64,000 nucleotides of DNA, taken from the NCBI GenBank assembly GCA_030068145.1, contig JAPJBO010000312.1, positions 1 through 64,000 on the forward strand. Direction: 5' to 3'. The translations under genes were made by a program, and so were the position numbers. Below are positions 30,801 to 40,822 of this stretch, piece by piece (position 1 is the stretch's first letter; each line of letters opens with the position of its first letter). Below the pieces are notes generated by a model. The model had not been told where the DNA came from and ran no database searches. It saw only the letters and a program-made list of their open reading frames with translations. The stretch comes from Diplonema papillatum. Lineage: Eukaryota > Euglenozoa > Diplonemea > Diplonemida > Diplonemidae.

Positions 30801-33800
30801 AATTAACGTACAACTAAAATGATACGACACTGCTGCGCACACTATAAAGTAACGCGTTGTAGTAACACAAACCAGTGTCGACGATCGTTCAGACACGGGG
30901 GGGGAAATGCTTCTTTGGGTCCTGGCTGTGACGAGTCTGACACATATGCCCAACAGTTCCAAGCAGCGCATCCATGCGCAAGTATCGAACCCACCTGCTG
31001 CCGGAACTTTGCCTGGATTCCCTCATTTCCTCGATTCCCCGAACCCCCTTGTTCTCAAAGTTTCACTGTGGGAGCTGATGCACCACGAACGTCGATAAGA
31101 GTTTTGGGTTAGAATGCAAAGAATCTGTAGAAAAAGTCAAAGTTTCCCACCCTAAATCCCCGCGACCTCGCGTTTCCCCCGGTGAAGGCAGTCACTCAAC
31201 ATTCCCTTGCGCTCGTGAGATCAATTACAAAAGACGTGTTCGCCCTTGTCCCTTTTCTTCAAGGTACTTCTCGTCGGACAATTCGAAGAGCGCGGAAACC
31301 CGCCCACGCACACGCAGGACACTTAGACCGATACGGGCCCCCTGCTCAACATGCACGTGGGGCGGCCCAGGGCCACATTCATTGCGAATGTGCTCGTGGT
31401 GTCGGTCACAGGAGTCTTTTTTGGCTAGCCAAAGAGAGTAAAAGAGTGAAAGAGTACGTACAGCAGTGAGTAGAGAAGAGAACGAGTGTAGGTAGCACGG
31501 ACTACCAGACCAGCGGAGGCCACCGCAAAGAGATTTAGTTTTCTTTTTCCTTATCCCTCAAAACCAGCACCAACAACGACGACCCCACGCACACGCAGGC
31601 CGGTACACGGCGACCTCGTCGCCGCTGAACCCGTACGTGGCCCGTGCGCCTGCCGCACACCCGTCACCATCCCCGTCGAAGATGCCGTCGCCAGTGCTGG
31701 TACGCGGCGGGCGATCCGCCGCCGCCGACCCGCCGAGCTCCGGCAGCTTCCGCGGCGGGCCGTGGGCGGCCCTCGTCACCAGCACCAAGCGGGCCCCCGA
31801 CTCGAAGAGCCCGGAGCACCGAGGCCACCCCCGCCACCAGCAGCACCGCCAGGCGGGCAACCTGCAGGCCCAGCACCCGGCCGGCCACGACCAGCGGCAG
31901 GAGCACCGGAGGGAGCCCACGAGCCGGCGCACCGCAGACAGGAAGGAGCCTGCAGCACGGCGGCTGGACTACTCGACGGATATCACGGCGGAGCTCGATT
32001 CTGGCCCCGCGTCCAGGGGCGGCCGCATGCAGAACCTCAAGACGCCTGCCGGCACGAGTAGTGCGGCGGAAGCCGATGGAGACGCGGAGCTCGCAGCGTT
32101 GCTGTCCAAGTGGTCGCCACCCAGGCAGCATGCCGGCGCGGCTCCGCAGGCGGCGAGCACCGCCACAGCCAGCGGGCCGGCTGCATCACGGGCTGCTGGT
32201 ACGCGGGACATCAGCTCGTCTCCCATATCAGAGTCGTCTCCGTCGGCTGCGTCTTACGACGTGCTGGTGGATGCGGAGCTGGCTTCGGTCCGGCACGACC
32301 AGCACCTCAAACGCCAGCAGCTGCTGGCCAAGCACGACCGACGGCGCCAGCATCAGCGGCAAGCCGCTTCGTCCGAACACAGGGCGAACGGCATACAGCA
32401 TCACCACCAGCCTCTGTCGCACTCTTCGGACCAAACCATCGCGCATCAACAACCGAAGTCGACCGTCCGACCTGACGCCGACATCAGGAGCTCTCGAGAT
32501 TTTTACGGCGAGCAAAAAGGACAGTCGGTTTCCAGTTACGGACCCACGCCGATCCCGGCGTACAGTCAGAGTCAGTTCGGAGAGCGGGAAGGCATCCGGA
32601 GCACGGAGTCCGCGTTGCGGGAGGAAAGCTCGGTGACTCTGGGCGGCGGCGCCCCCCGGCAAGCTTGGTCGACGGAACCCGCGGGCGGGGCGCGCGGGCG
32701 TGCCAACGGGCTGCCGGCGGACGGCGGCGGCAGGGAGGGCGCGCAGGCGGTCAGCGTCTCTTCGACGGCGTCCCTCGACGAGCAACGGCCGGACCTCGCC
32801 CTGCCCGAGGCGGAAGCAGGAAAAAATGCTTCGTCCGCTTCGCTCTGCTCGTCCAGTACACCATTCGAGAGCCGCGGTGTCCTCGCCTGGCACCACAGCT
32901 CTTCGAACAACTTGCAACCGATCGGCTCGGATGGGGACAGCACCGTCCCCGCCGGGCAGTCGCTGAGGTCGAACGCCGCCGCCGACGAAGCGGGCGGCGA
33001 AGCCAACCAGCCCGCGCGCCAAGGCAAGGCCCAGCAGCAGCAGCAGCAGCAGCAGCCGCCGGGCGCAACGGACCCATCCGCGTCGCCGTCGTCGTTTCCC
33101 GACGACTACGACTACGGGAGCGGGACGAGCCACGCCAGCTTCATCGAAATTTCGCCGGGGAGGCTCGCATTCCAGCAAGCCGACGTCCTGTCCCAAGACG
33201 GGGCAACAAAGTCCGCGCTGAATGCGGAGCTCGAAGGAGAGGAAGTATGCCGTCTTTTTTGTATAAGCACCTGCTTTGTAGGATATACTTGAGGAGGCTG
33301 CCAGCTGCAAAAGATCAAAGGAGGTAAATGTGCTGTAGTCCACACGAAACACAGGGTTCAGTGGCGGGCGTAAGCGTTCAACACAAAAGACCCACTTTGT
33401 AGTTGTGTTGTTTTCTCCCCCTCTAGCCTTCTTCGAAGTAAGCACAAGGCAGCCCTGCTAATACTGTCTCGGAGACGTGGAGTGTGTGTTTAAAGCCTGC
33501 AAGGTTGAGAGTGCCCGCCATCACTTCGTAATGTGTCGCGCACTTCATCAACGGGACCACCTTCCCGCAAAGCCAAGTCTGCCCTTCGTTCGTCCAGAAC
33601 TTTCTTTGTGTTAACAATGCATTGTTGGTACTAAAATTTAGTAGTTGGCAGCGTACTAAAAGCAACTCACCAAATCAGGTGAAAAGCCGCTAGTGCGCAC
33701 AAACAAAATTGTTTACGTAGTTGTTAATCCCTGCGACCCTCGGAACCAGAACTACGAAGACCCTTTGCGAGATTCAAAAGCTCGGATTCTCGACGGCGCA

Positions 33801-36800
33801 AAAGATTTTTCACGCAGAATGGACGGGCTTCAACACGGCTGCTTCGCCACACTTCTCGTCTGAATCGGCAAGAGCTACCATCAAGAAAATGGCACGTCGC
33901 GTTGATGTGGCGGTGTGCTCTCGGGAATCATCCGTGCCTTCCTTCGCGAAACTTGCGATTCGCTTGGCGTATCCACACACCCCCCACCTCACACTCGTGG
34001 AAAGCAAGTATTTTGGGGGTGTGTTATATGTGTATTCGGTTCTAGCGCTTGCTCGAAATAGATGCTCTACTCTTACTCGCTCTCTTTCTCTCCAACGCGG
34101 ACCAAACGAATCGATTCTATGAAAACAGGGGGCGAAGCTGTCTTGGCCGGCCGAGCCGAGTCCCATGAGAGATGATTTGATGACTCCCTCGCTGACCAAA
34201 CGGAACGACGCGTTCAGCAACGAAGACGATGATCCCGAACTCTCCTCGACCGCCCCGCAGCACTACCTTGACAAGAAGTTCTCAGCTCATCCGACAAGGT
34301 ACCGCATTGTTTTTTGTAGTAAGAATGCATTGTAAACACAAAAGAGAACGCTGGCAGCGTGTTTGGGATAAGATTGGCCTGCCGATAACGCCTGATCCTT
34401 TTGCGATAACCAGTAACTGCCTCCTTAGAGAGCATCCTTGTTCCAGCTAAAGAGGGAATGTTGGCAACTTACGCACAAATATACAATACCTTAAAGGAAC
34501 CGTTATGACTACGGTCACCCGGAGACTATAAAACCCCGGATCCCTAAGCGAACTTGCACTCTAAATAAAAAATGGGCGCTCGTGCTGAAACAAAAGGCAT
34601 CGCTGGAATGTCCGTTGCATCACTATCAATTCTTTATTTGCATAAGCAAGAGCGAAGGAGAAGTCCTGTACAGTGTGTTACTAGTCGTTTAGCACGTCGT
34701 CAACAGGCACCCAAAGTGTGAGGAAACTGAACCGTCCGAGGACTCTCTATCATGATCAACCGCCACCTGAAACCGGCGAGGATTTGCGTTCAGCGTAGTG
34801 CGGTCAACGAGAAACGTGTCGTTGGAAGAAGCAGTAGTAATAGCTCGAGAGATGTGGTGCAGTTCCAGGGGATGGAGGCGGACCAGTGGATCGACTTGTG
34901 CCAGCCTCACAAAACACACGCCCTCACAGCAACGCAAAAGGCAACGGCCAGTTGTCCTCAGCCGACGTAGCAGGGCAGAAAGTGTGGGATGCGCTTCCGC
35001 AGTCGGTAGCCAAGTATGGTTTATTTTCGTCTTGTATAAGTTATAGGAAATACCGCGCAAAATCAATGCGCGAATCAATAAGGAGGTAAATGTGCTTGCC
35101 CACACGAAACACATGGGTGGCGGGCGTAAAACGTTCAACATTTCAATCGCCAACGCTTGTTCAGGGACTTCTTCAGGACTTCATAAGTTTGGGTCGCTGT
35201 GTCCAAAACCCGGGCAAAACGCAGTGAGAAATGACAGGAAGTCTGGCAGTCAGCAAGCAGTCAAGCAACTCTGTCCGAGCGTGTACGGAGACAACGGTTC
35301 GGTTGTGCACAGCACACGGTGCACTAGTCATTGGGAAAACAGCGTTCTTACTGGTGAAAATACCTCTCGTGATTTGTCATTCCAGTCATTCTGACTAGTC
35401 ATTCTTGCTAGTGCTCAAAACCACTGGTAAAATTCAAGGGATCACTAGTAAATGACTCGTGAATGGCCTTACGAGTGCGCCGTGCACTTCTCCGAACCAA
35501 GGGTCCACGGCGGACAACCGACTACACTTCACAGAGAGAATCGATCCCTTGTTATTCCATGCTTTATCATTCACGGCGAACGCCTGCTTTGGGCACGCTG
35601 GTTTGTTGTTTCACAGTAACATCGGTGGTCGACCCGTACGCATAAGCGCTTTCATCCCGATGAAGAGATTACTTGCAAGGCACCATTACCACCGTTCATA
35701 GAGCACAGGTCTTGATAACCGCCAACAACACAAAAAAAAAGGTCGCCGCCGTCATCGCCGCACCGCCAGGTGGGCCCGTTCGGGGCTGTCTCGCCGACGT
35801 CGTCCGCGCTGCTGTCGCCGGGGCTCAACTCGCTGCCGTCGCCCGGCGCCCAGCCGCTGGGCCTCGGCGTGTCTCCCCCACGGTCGCCCGCCAGCCTCAT
35901 GCTCGGCCTCGAAGCGAAGGTCTTGCAAGCGGTGCGGGACACCAGCGGCACCAGCCCTTCCCTCCTTCCGCTCGACGCGCCTTCTGCGCCCCACAGAGGA
36001 CGCACGGTCTCCCCGGGTGTCAGGTGTGCAGCGCTGTTTTTTTTGTCGTATAAGATGCGAGTCTTAGAAGATTACTATTAACCGACTAATGATATACTGT
36101 GAAACAGGGCCTCTCGCTCCTCACACAACCGCTCACGCTCTTGCGTGGAAAATGTGGCACGGAGATCATTAACAGTTGGCTCGTTTTCTACTTACCTTTT
36201 ACGCAGCGGCACTGAGACTGGAGCTAATTGCAGCACGAGACGCACACCAAGGAGGAGAATATTATGTTTTAGCCACATGCAATGCGAGGAAACTGAACCG
36301 CCCAAGTAGGACCTTCTGATCATGATCATTTGCCAAATTTTCCACCTGAAACCACGTCCAGGATTGGGGCTCAGGGTAGTGCGGTCAACGAAAACTCTCG
36401 CGGTGTACGGTTTCAAGCACCTGCTTTTGTAGGAAATACTTGAGAAGACGGCCAGTAGCGAAATCTCAAAGGTGGTGAATGTGTCTGTAGTCCACACGAA
36501 ACACAGGTAAATCTGGGTTTGGTGGCGGGCGTAAGGGTTTGTGTTGTTTTCTCCTCCGTCGAAATATTGGCACAAGGCAGTCCATCGAGTCCATTCTAGC
36601 AAACTTGTTTGAACACCTTTGGGGGACCAAAAGAGAGACAAGAGGTGCTGGGCGACAAACCCAGTGTTTGAAGTCCTTCACCCTGTGTCATTTTGAGGTT
36701 AGACTTACCACCAAAACACGCTGCCTACGTCCTGCACTAATACAGGGAAGGGTAACCCGCAAAATTGTTAGTACTAAAAGACCCACTTTGCAGTTGTTCG

Positions 36801-39800
36801 GGTTCTCTTCCTCTGACTTCCTTCTTCGGCACAAGCGAGCTAGTGGTCTAGGTTCGCCGTTCCCGTTGGAAAACACAACGAGGGCAACAAGGCAGCCGGT
36901 CCAAATAAATACCATGTGAGAAGCTCACGAGAGAGATGCTTCCTGCACTCTAACTTCGTTGTGCTTGTTAAACAACAGCAACGTGTTCTGTCTCTCTCTC
37001 ACCCTCTCTCCTTGTCGTGCCAACGGACAATAAACCTCGCCGTGCACCATGAATCGTGTCGCATGCTGCACCCCTGTTATCTCACACGTGGGTCCGCACA
37101 AAAACATCCACTCTAATAACTGAGCAGGACCGAACGGAGATTCTCGCCGCCACCGGCTGCACCGACACGTTCTCTTCAACCCGATGTATGGTCATCTCTT
37201 TTTGTCGAACTTTTCTGGACTCACCCCAGATCCCGTGGCGAAACAAGTTCCACAACAAGTGGCGCAACAAGAAGGACCCCAAGACCGTGAAGTGTTCGAA
37301 ACACGCGCTCTGCGTGCATGAAGGCGACACTCCTCGGACACCATGTTGCAGTCCAGCAGCACACAGGACACGAAGCAGGGAGCCATTGTCAATGGGCATA
37401 CAGTTCTGGGCCACTACGGACAGCAAGAAGGAGCGTCAGCTGTAACGTGAAAAAAAAAAACAACAGCCTGGGCCATACTCCGCAACAGGGGTTACCCATA
37501 CATGACTTCCATCACGCACACACCACTCAAAACAGCACATCAACGAGCTGCTAGCGTCGAATGGCGACCCCACGACCCCGACGTCGACACCGTTGGATGG
37601 TAAAGGCAGTTCCGCGCAACCCGACGAACAGCCGGCAACGCAGGAAGAAGAAGTGCCGAGCCAGGACGCGGTGGAAGCGGATCTCCTGCGGCAGGCTATG
37701 GCGGTGTATACGAAGGCACGCCTGCCGTCGAACCCGGACCCGACCACAATTTCGATGGTCGTGGCCAGCAAGCTGCCGGCCGAGCAAGGCACCGACATGA
37801 AGCAGCTGTTGGGCGACACGGTAGCACAGGCCGTCTGCCTCGCAAAAGAGCGCGTTGGGCGGCGAAACCTCCTCGACAACTGCACCTTCGGCCGTCAACG
37901 TGTCCGTTCGCTCGCATCGCAGATGAAGGCGGCTCTGCGACAGACAGACCCGGTCACGCAGGTCACTTTTTGGCTTTCTCAATGTAGTGTGATCCATACT
38001 CGCTCATGGAACCTGGCAAGAACCCGGCATTAAAACACGTCGTACTGATCCACACTCGTTCATGGAAGCTGGCAAGAACCCGGCATTAAAACACGTCGTA
38101 CTGATCCATACTCGTTCATGGAACCTGGCAAGAACCCGGCATTAAAACACGTCGTACTGATCCATACTCGTTCATGGAACCTGGCAAGAACCCGGCATTA
38201 AAACACGTCGTACTGATCCATACTCGTTCATGGAACCTGGCAAGAACCCGGCATTAAAACACGTCGTACTGATCCATACTCGTTCATGGAACCTGGCAAG
38301 AACCCGGCATTAAAACACGTCGTACTGATCCATACTCGTTCATGGAACCTGGCAAGAACCCGGCATTAAAACACGTCGTACTGATCCACACTCGTTCATG
38401 GAACCTGGCAAGAACCCGGCATTAAAACACGTCGTACTGATCCATACTCGTTCATGGAACCTGGCAAGAACCCGGCATTAAAACACGTCGTACTGATCCA
38501 TACTCGTTCATGGAACCTGGCAAGAACCCGGCATTAAAACACGTCGTACTGATCCACACTCGTTCATGGAACCTGGCAAGAACCCGGCATTAAAACACGT
38601 CGTACTGATCCACACTCGTTCATGGAACCTGGCAAGAACCCGGCATTAAAACACGTCGTACTGATCCACACTCGTTCATGGAACCTGGCAAGAACCCGGC
38701 ATTAAAACACGTCGTACTGATCCATACTCGTTCATGGAACCTGGCAAGAACCCGGCATTAAAACACGTCGTACTGATCCATACTCGTTCATGGAACCTGG
38801 CAAGAACCCGGCATTAAAACACGTCGTACTGATCCACACTCGTTCATGGAACCTGGCAAGAACCCGGCATTAAAACACGTCGTACTGATCCATACTCGTT
38901 CATGGAACCTGGCAAGAACCCGGCATTAAAACACGTCGTACTGATCCACACTCGTTCATGGAACCTGGCAAGAACCCGGCATTAAAACACGTCGTACTGA
39001 TCCATACTCGTTCATGGAACCTGGCAAGAACCCGGCATTAAAACACGTCGTACTGATCCATACTCGTTCATGGAACCTGGCAAGAACCCGGCATTAAAAC
39101 ACGTCGTACTGATCCACACTCGTTCATGGAACCTGGCAAGAACCCGGCATTAAAACACGTCGTACTGATCCATACTCGTTCATGGAACCTGGCAAGAACC
39201 CGGCATTAAAACACGTCGTACTGATCCATACTCGTTCATGGAACCTGGCAAGAACCCGGCATTAAAACACGTCGTACTGATCCACACTCGTTCATGGAAC
39301 CTGGCAAGAACCCGGCATTAAAACACGTCGTACTGATCCACACTCGTTCATGGAACCTGGCAAGAACCCGGCATTAAAACACGTCGTACTGATCCACACT
39401 CGTTCATGGAACCTGGCAAGAACCCGGCATTAAAACACGTCGTACTGATCCACACTCGTTCATGGAACCTGGCAAGAACCCGGCATTAAAACACGTCGTA
39501 CTGATCCACACTCGTTCATGGAACCTGGCAAGAACCCGGCATTAAAACACGTCGTACTGATCCATACTCGTTCATGGAACCTGGCAAGAACCCGGCATTA
39601 AAACACGTCGTACTGATCCATACTCGTTCATGGAACCTGGCAAGAACCCGGCATTAAAACACGTCGTACTGATCCATACTCGTTCATGGAACCTGGCAAG
39701 AACCCGGCATTAAAACACGTCGTACTGATCCATACTCGTTCATGGAACCTGGCAAGAACCCGGCATTAAAACACGTCGTACTGATCCATACTCGTTCATG

Positions 39801-40822
39801 GAACCTGGCAAGAACCCGGCATTAAAACACGTCGTACTGATCCATACTCGTTCATGGAACCTGGCAAGAACCCGGCATTAAAACACGTCGTACTGATCCA
39901 TACTCGTTCATGGAACCTGGCAAGAACCCGGCATTAAAACACGTCGTACTGATCCATACTCGTTCATGGAACCTGGCAAGAACCCGGCATTAAAACACGT
40001 CGTACTGATCCACACTCGTTCATGGAACCTGGCAACAACCCGGCATTAAAACACGTCGTACTGAAGACGGGAACTTACGGGAACATGCCGGAACAATGGT
40101 TGCGCATGAACGAGGTAACGAAGCCAACGAAAAAAGTGCTAGCACAGGAAACCCCCACTCACATAAGTTTATGAGTATCCGATACACGTGAAGGACAACA
40201 AGCTTTTGCCTTACTCATTTTCATCGCCTTTGGTCAGTTGATGATATCAGTTATCAGTGCAAACCCCAATTCCTGAAGTCTTCTGCCATATTAGTACCTC
40301 CAGAAAACCAGAGACTGCGTGTTTCGGGGGCGATCAGAACCCTAACCCGAAGACGTAGGACAGCGAACGAAACGAAGCGCCGGTCTTTACTACGCTGTGT
40401 TTTGCCTCAAAAAAGAAAGAAATGGTCAACCGGAGACCGTAAAACACCGAACCTCTAAACCACAATGAACGCTAAAACTACAGGTTGCCGAGGAAGCCAA
40501 GAAGGTGTGCGAAGAATGGTGTGCCCTGAAGGTGACCACCGGGCTACGAGACGAAGCGCTCGCGGTGGCTGAGGTTGAGCATGCGAGTTCTCTGTGGAAG
40601 CTTTCGTCGCCGGAAGCGAGGCGGCACGTTGTGGACTCGTGGGCCGACGTCGTCGTCGACAGTGTGCTGCAAGATGCCATTCAGTACTTCAACGCACACG
40701 ACGAAGCTGGTCCGCCGAAATCGAAGAGCAAGCGACAACGACAAGCCCCAGCACCGTCCACGGCCTCCGAACTCGAGCCTGAGTTCCCACCACGTCGACC
40801 GCAACGCAGAATGTCATTTTGA
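21884..40822 (+). CDS. Seven-exon gene for a 1286-residue low-complexity protein, function unknown
   Basis: Exons: 21884-22283, 29982-30719, 31599-33244, 35770-36023, 37128-37185, 37536-37961 and 40484-40822. All introns are GT-AG, and the joined length is 3861 nt, exactly 1287 codons with a terminal TGA. The phases agree at every junction (1, 1, 0, 2, 0, 0). The product starts MSHRARSGG and has poly-Gln and poly-His tracts in exon 1. Long Ser/Pro/Ala/Gln-rich disordered regions follow, with a basic helical piece (LKRQQLLAKHDRRRQHQRQ) in exon 3. The C-terminal part is helical (exons 6-7) and ends in a basic stretch (KSKSKRQRQ) that could be a nuclear signal. No family is recognised. Introns of 7.7, 0.9, 2.5, 1.1, 0.35 and 2.5 kb carry most of the repeats nearby. 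The join of exons 1 and 2 across 7.7 kb is the least certain. Confidence 0.55.
22300..22543 (-). repeat. SR dispersed repeat, copy 4
   Basis: A full copy starting about 27 bp after the exon 1 donor at 22284, separated from it only by a pyrimidine run. The core and the cctcgggtatt end are intact. Confidence 0.85.
22556..22690 (+). repeat. Dispersed repeat shared with 40063-40203
   Basis: Shares ccggaacaa(c/t)ggttg, cgaagccaacgaaaaa, gtgcta(a/g)(t/c)acaggaaa and the run to a final gaacaac/ggacaac with the copy at 40063. Noncoding, intron 1. Confidence 0.75.
22691..23054. other. Intron 1 sequence with G/C-runs
   Basis: Contains an 11-G run near 22756, a gggggttcggggggcgcagc hairpin-like tract near 22930 and an inverted pair aagccctaacct / acagggcttgt at 22979-23005. 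No coding support. Confidence 0.4.
23055..23753. repeat. 41-bp minisatellite with an inverted half
   Basis: About 13.4 forward units of tttccaccgcattttgaggt plus gtccccatca and a(a/t)gggtaaagtg run from 23055 to 23604. The same unit then continues in reverse complement for about 3.6 units to 23753. The junction is abrupt, in ccaccacgcaaaatgcggtg. Two alternative unit types (caatgg and caaggg) are intermixed. The structure can fold into a hairpin with about 145 paired bases per arm. Confidence 0.95.
23812..23884 (-). repeat. SR dispersed repeat, copy 5 (half)
   Basis: Only the half from tagttgtattgtttt to ccctcgag is present. It follows the inverted minisatellite. Confidence 0.75.
23885..25280. 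other. Intron 1 sequence; possible decayed minus-strand ORF
   Basis: A frame-shifted minus-strand reading at about 24590-24282 gives MAKRTAIQAHLGSFGFSRRK, then after a frame change a helical tail (YTSLEDLKAAQEHAMTLRK). It could be a small decayed gene. At 24612-24672 there is a CAGTGCAGTG microsatellite. Otherwise nothing. Confidence 0.3.
25285..25400 (+). repeat. Short repeat cluster of gtgcccttatatccca
   Basis: Four units of the 16-bp motif, separated by aaacaaattt-like spacers. The same motif occurs in both orientations at 26758-26865, so the two clusters bracket about 1.4 kb. Confidence 0.75.
25401..26689. other. Intron 1 sequence between the two cluster repeats
   Basis: Contains a dense cacagtgtgac palindrome region (25695-25755) and a ttcgggttcgg-rich tract (26225-26360). 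No gene is supported. Confidence 0.4.
26690..26866. repeat. Inverted cluster of the ttatatccca motif with tRNA-like edge
   Basis: One forward and three reverse copies of the 16-bp motif form a local palindrome (cttatatcccagtttgggat). Just upstream, 26662-26736 resembles a tRNA 3' half with TPsiC arm gggggttcaagcccc. This is probably a small nonautonomous element. Confidence 0.6.
26870..28276 (+). pseudogene. 3' remnant of a non-LTR retrotransposon with RNase H tail
   Basis: The reading AEVCAILAAEAALKIV (about 26884-26930) resembles the Glu helix of RNase H. After one frameshift, DSQRVTGKK resembles the next Asp block, and EWAKGHAANRYINAADKAA resembles the terminal (V/K)GHxxxxxN..AD block. 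The 3' frame runs from 26960 to 27715 and ends with a Cys/His knuckle, CGLRGCNEKATSHHVL. A 3' untranslated part of about 550 bp with internal repeats (ctccgccatcgct twice) ends in an A-run at 28266-28276, as expected for a LINE. The 5' end is truncated at the palindromic cluster. It lies in intron 1 in the sense orientation. Confidence 0.5.
28284..28780. mobile_element. MITE with 25-bp inverted ends and TA target duplication
   Basis: The left end ccgtaattggattaatgttg is mirrored, with few mismatches, by the right end ending aattacgg. Both are flanked by TA (28282-28283 and 28781-28782), the signature of Tc1/mariner-type insertion. A second inner inverted pair (gggtaaaacttgggacaccc / gggtgtcccaggttttacc) lies inside. 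No coding capacity. Confidence 0.75.
28786..29555. other. Intron 1 sequence without recognisable features
   Basis: Several short frames but no domain, repeat or motif I can support. Confidence 0.4.
29558..29770 (-). repeat. SR dispersed repeat, copy 6
   Basis: Nearly full-length; the cctcgag end is missing and the sequence runs into another short element. Confidence 0.8.
29800..29928. mobile_element. Short palindromic MITE-like element (129 bp)
   Basis: The termini cagggcttacg and cgtaagccctg are perfect inverted repeats. Several cacgtg/ccacatgtgg palindromes lie inside. It ends 53 bp before the exon 2 acceptor of the large gene. No clear target duplication. Confidence 0.65.
29982..30719 (+). 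CDS. Exon 2 of the low-complexity gene
   Basis: It starts after cgcacgacag and ends at atcaaag before gtatgc. It encodes an Ala/Arg/Pro-rich part and a charged helical segment (NEAAMRVMQRVKRLMAALEG, then acidic EEIYVEDVQYDREENVVEE). A MITE-like element ends 53 bp upstream of its acceptor. Confidence 0.6.
30720..31598 (+). other. Intron 2 of the large gene
   Basis: The 879-bp intron starts gtatgctcc and ends cacacgcag. Its last 120 bp (gaggccaccgcaaag ... accagcaccaacaac) resemble 1235-1310, so a short dispersed repeat contributes. No SR copy. Confidence 0.5.
31599..33244 (+). CDS. Exon 3 of the low-complexity gene
   Basis: The largest exon (1646 nt) is Ser/Ala/Pro/Gln-rich with a poly-Gln run near 33034-33055. 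It begins after cacacgcag with two bases completing the Gly codon from exon 2, and ends at gaggaa before gtatgc. An open frame continues into an SR repeat, which confirms the need for a splice there. Confidence 0.6.
33255..33455 (-). repeat. SR dispersed repeat, copy 7
   Basis: It begins only 10 bp after the exon 3 donor (33245). The left half is full; the segment near the core is slightly shortened (acacagggttcagtggcggg). Confidence 0.85.
33456..35019. other. Intron 3 sequence
   Basis: Holds a 'CCGG-tag' copy at 34505-34566 and small tags (gcattgttggtactaaa, gctggcagcgtgttt) shared with other dispersed repeats. No gene is supported. Confidence 0.4.
35020..35142 (-). repeat. SR dispersed repeat, copy 8 (degenerate)
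   Basis: Keeps ttgtataag, aggaggtaaatgtgct, cacacgaaacaca and ggcgggcgtaaaacgttcaa, but the middle is replaced. The core variant cgtaaaacgtt resembles the leader of YR element 2. Confidence 0.7.
35143..35769 (+). other. 3' part of intron 3
   Basis: No recognisable gene or element. A small cluster of actagtcatt/actggt motifs lies near 35320-35460. Confidence 0.4.
35770..36023 (+). CDS. Exon 4 of the low-complexity gene
   Basis: A Pro/Ser/Leu-rich exon (SPTSSALLSPGLNSLPSPGA) with one helical piece (LGLEAKVLQAVRDTSG). It follows caccgccag and precedes gtgtgcag. It begins in phase 0, as exon 3 requires. Confidence 0.55.
36410..36600 (-). repeat. SR dispersed repeat, copy 9
   Basis: Degenerate copy: tcaagcacctgctttt, aaatacttgagaag, ggtggtgaatgtgtctg, ggcgggcgtaagg, then a shortened second half (ggcacaaggcagtccatcgag). 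Confidence 0.75.
36775..36832 (-). repeat. SR half copy
   Basis: Only the half from aaagacccactttgcag to ggcacaag is recognisable. Confidence 0.6.
37128..37185 (+). CDS. Exon 5 of the low-complexity gene (58 nt)
   Basis: A short exon between aactgagcag and gtatgg reads TERRFSPPPAAPTRSLQPD. It is the only stretch I found between exons 4 and 6 that converts phase 2 to phase 0 without a stop. It is too short to be confident without transcript data. Confidence 0.4.
37536..37961 (+). CDS. Exon 6 of the low-complexity gene
   Basis: It starts after ctcaaaacag (HINELLASNGDP) and ends with DPVTQ before gtcact. The second half is helical (VASKLPAEQGTDMKQLLGDT). The 56-bp satellite starts 28 bp after this donor. 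Confidence 0.55.
37990..40061 (+). repeat. 56-bp satellite, exactly 37 copies
   Basis: The unit tgatccatactcgttcatgg, then aacctggcaagaacccggca, then ttaaaacacgtcgtac repeats 37 times over 2072 bp with no length change. Almost the only variation is T or C at the seventh base position of each unit (catact or cacact): 23 copies have T and 14 have C. The first copy has cgctc, the second has gaagctgg and the last has caacaac. It occupies most of intron 6 of the large gene. Confidence 0.98.
40063..40203 (+). repeat. Dispersed repeat shared with 22556-22690
   Basis: Directly follows the satellite; shares ccggaacaatggttg, cgaagccaacgaaaaa and acaggaaacccc with the intron 1 copy. Confidence 0.75.
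40484..40822 (+). CDS. Exon 7 (last) of the low-complexity gene
   Basis: It starts after aaaactacag (VAEEAKKVCEEWCALKV) and ends at TGA. The helical first half continues the exon 6 helices and the tail is basic and Pro-rich. A 'CCGG-tag' repeat ends just before the acceptor. Confidence 0.55.
   Translation, partial: VAEEAKKVCEEWCALKVTTGLRDEALAVAEVEHASSLWKLSSPEARRHVVDSWADVVVDSVLQDAIQYFNAHDEAGPPKSKSKRQRQAPAPSTASELEPEFPPRRPQRRMSF

Noticed and set aside
32228..33445. 405-codon minus-strand frame
   Set aside because: Antisense to exon 3 of the large gene and it starts inside an SR repeat; composition mirror only.
37990..40061. CRISPR-like or coding repeat of 56 bp
   Set aside because: No spacers, and a 56-bp unit cannot keep a reading frame; it is noncoding.
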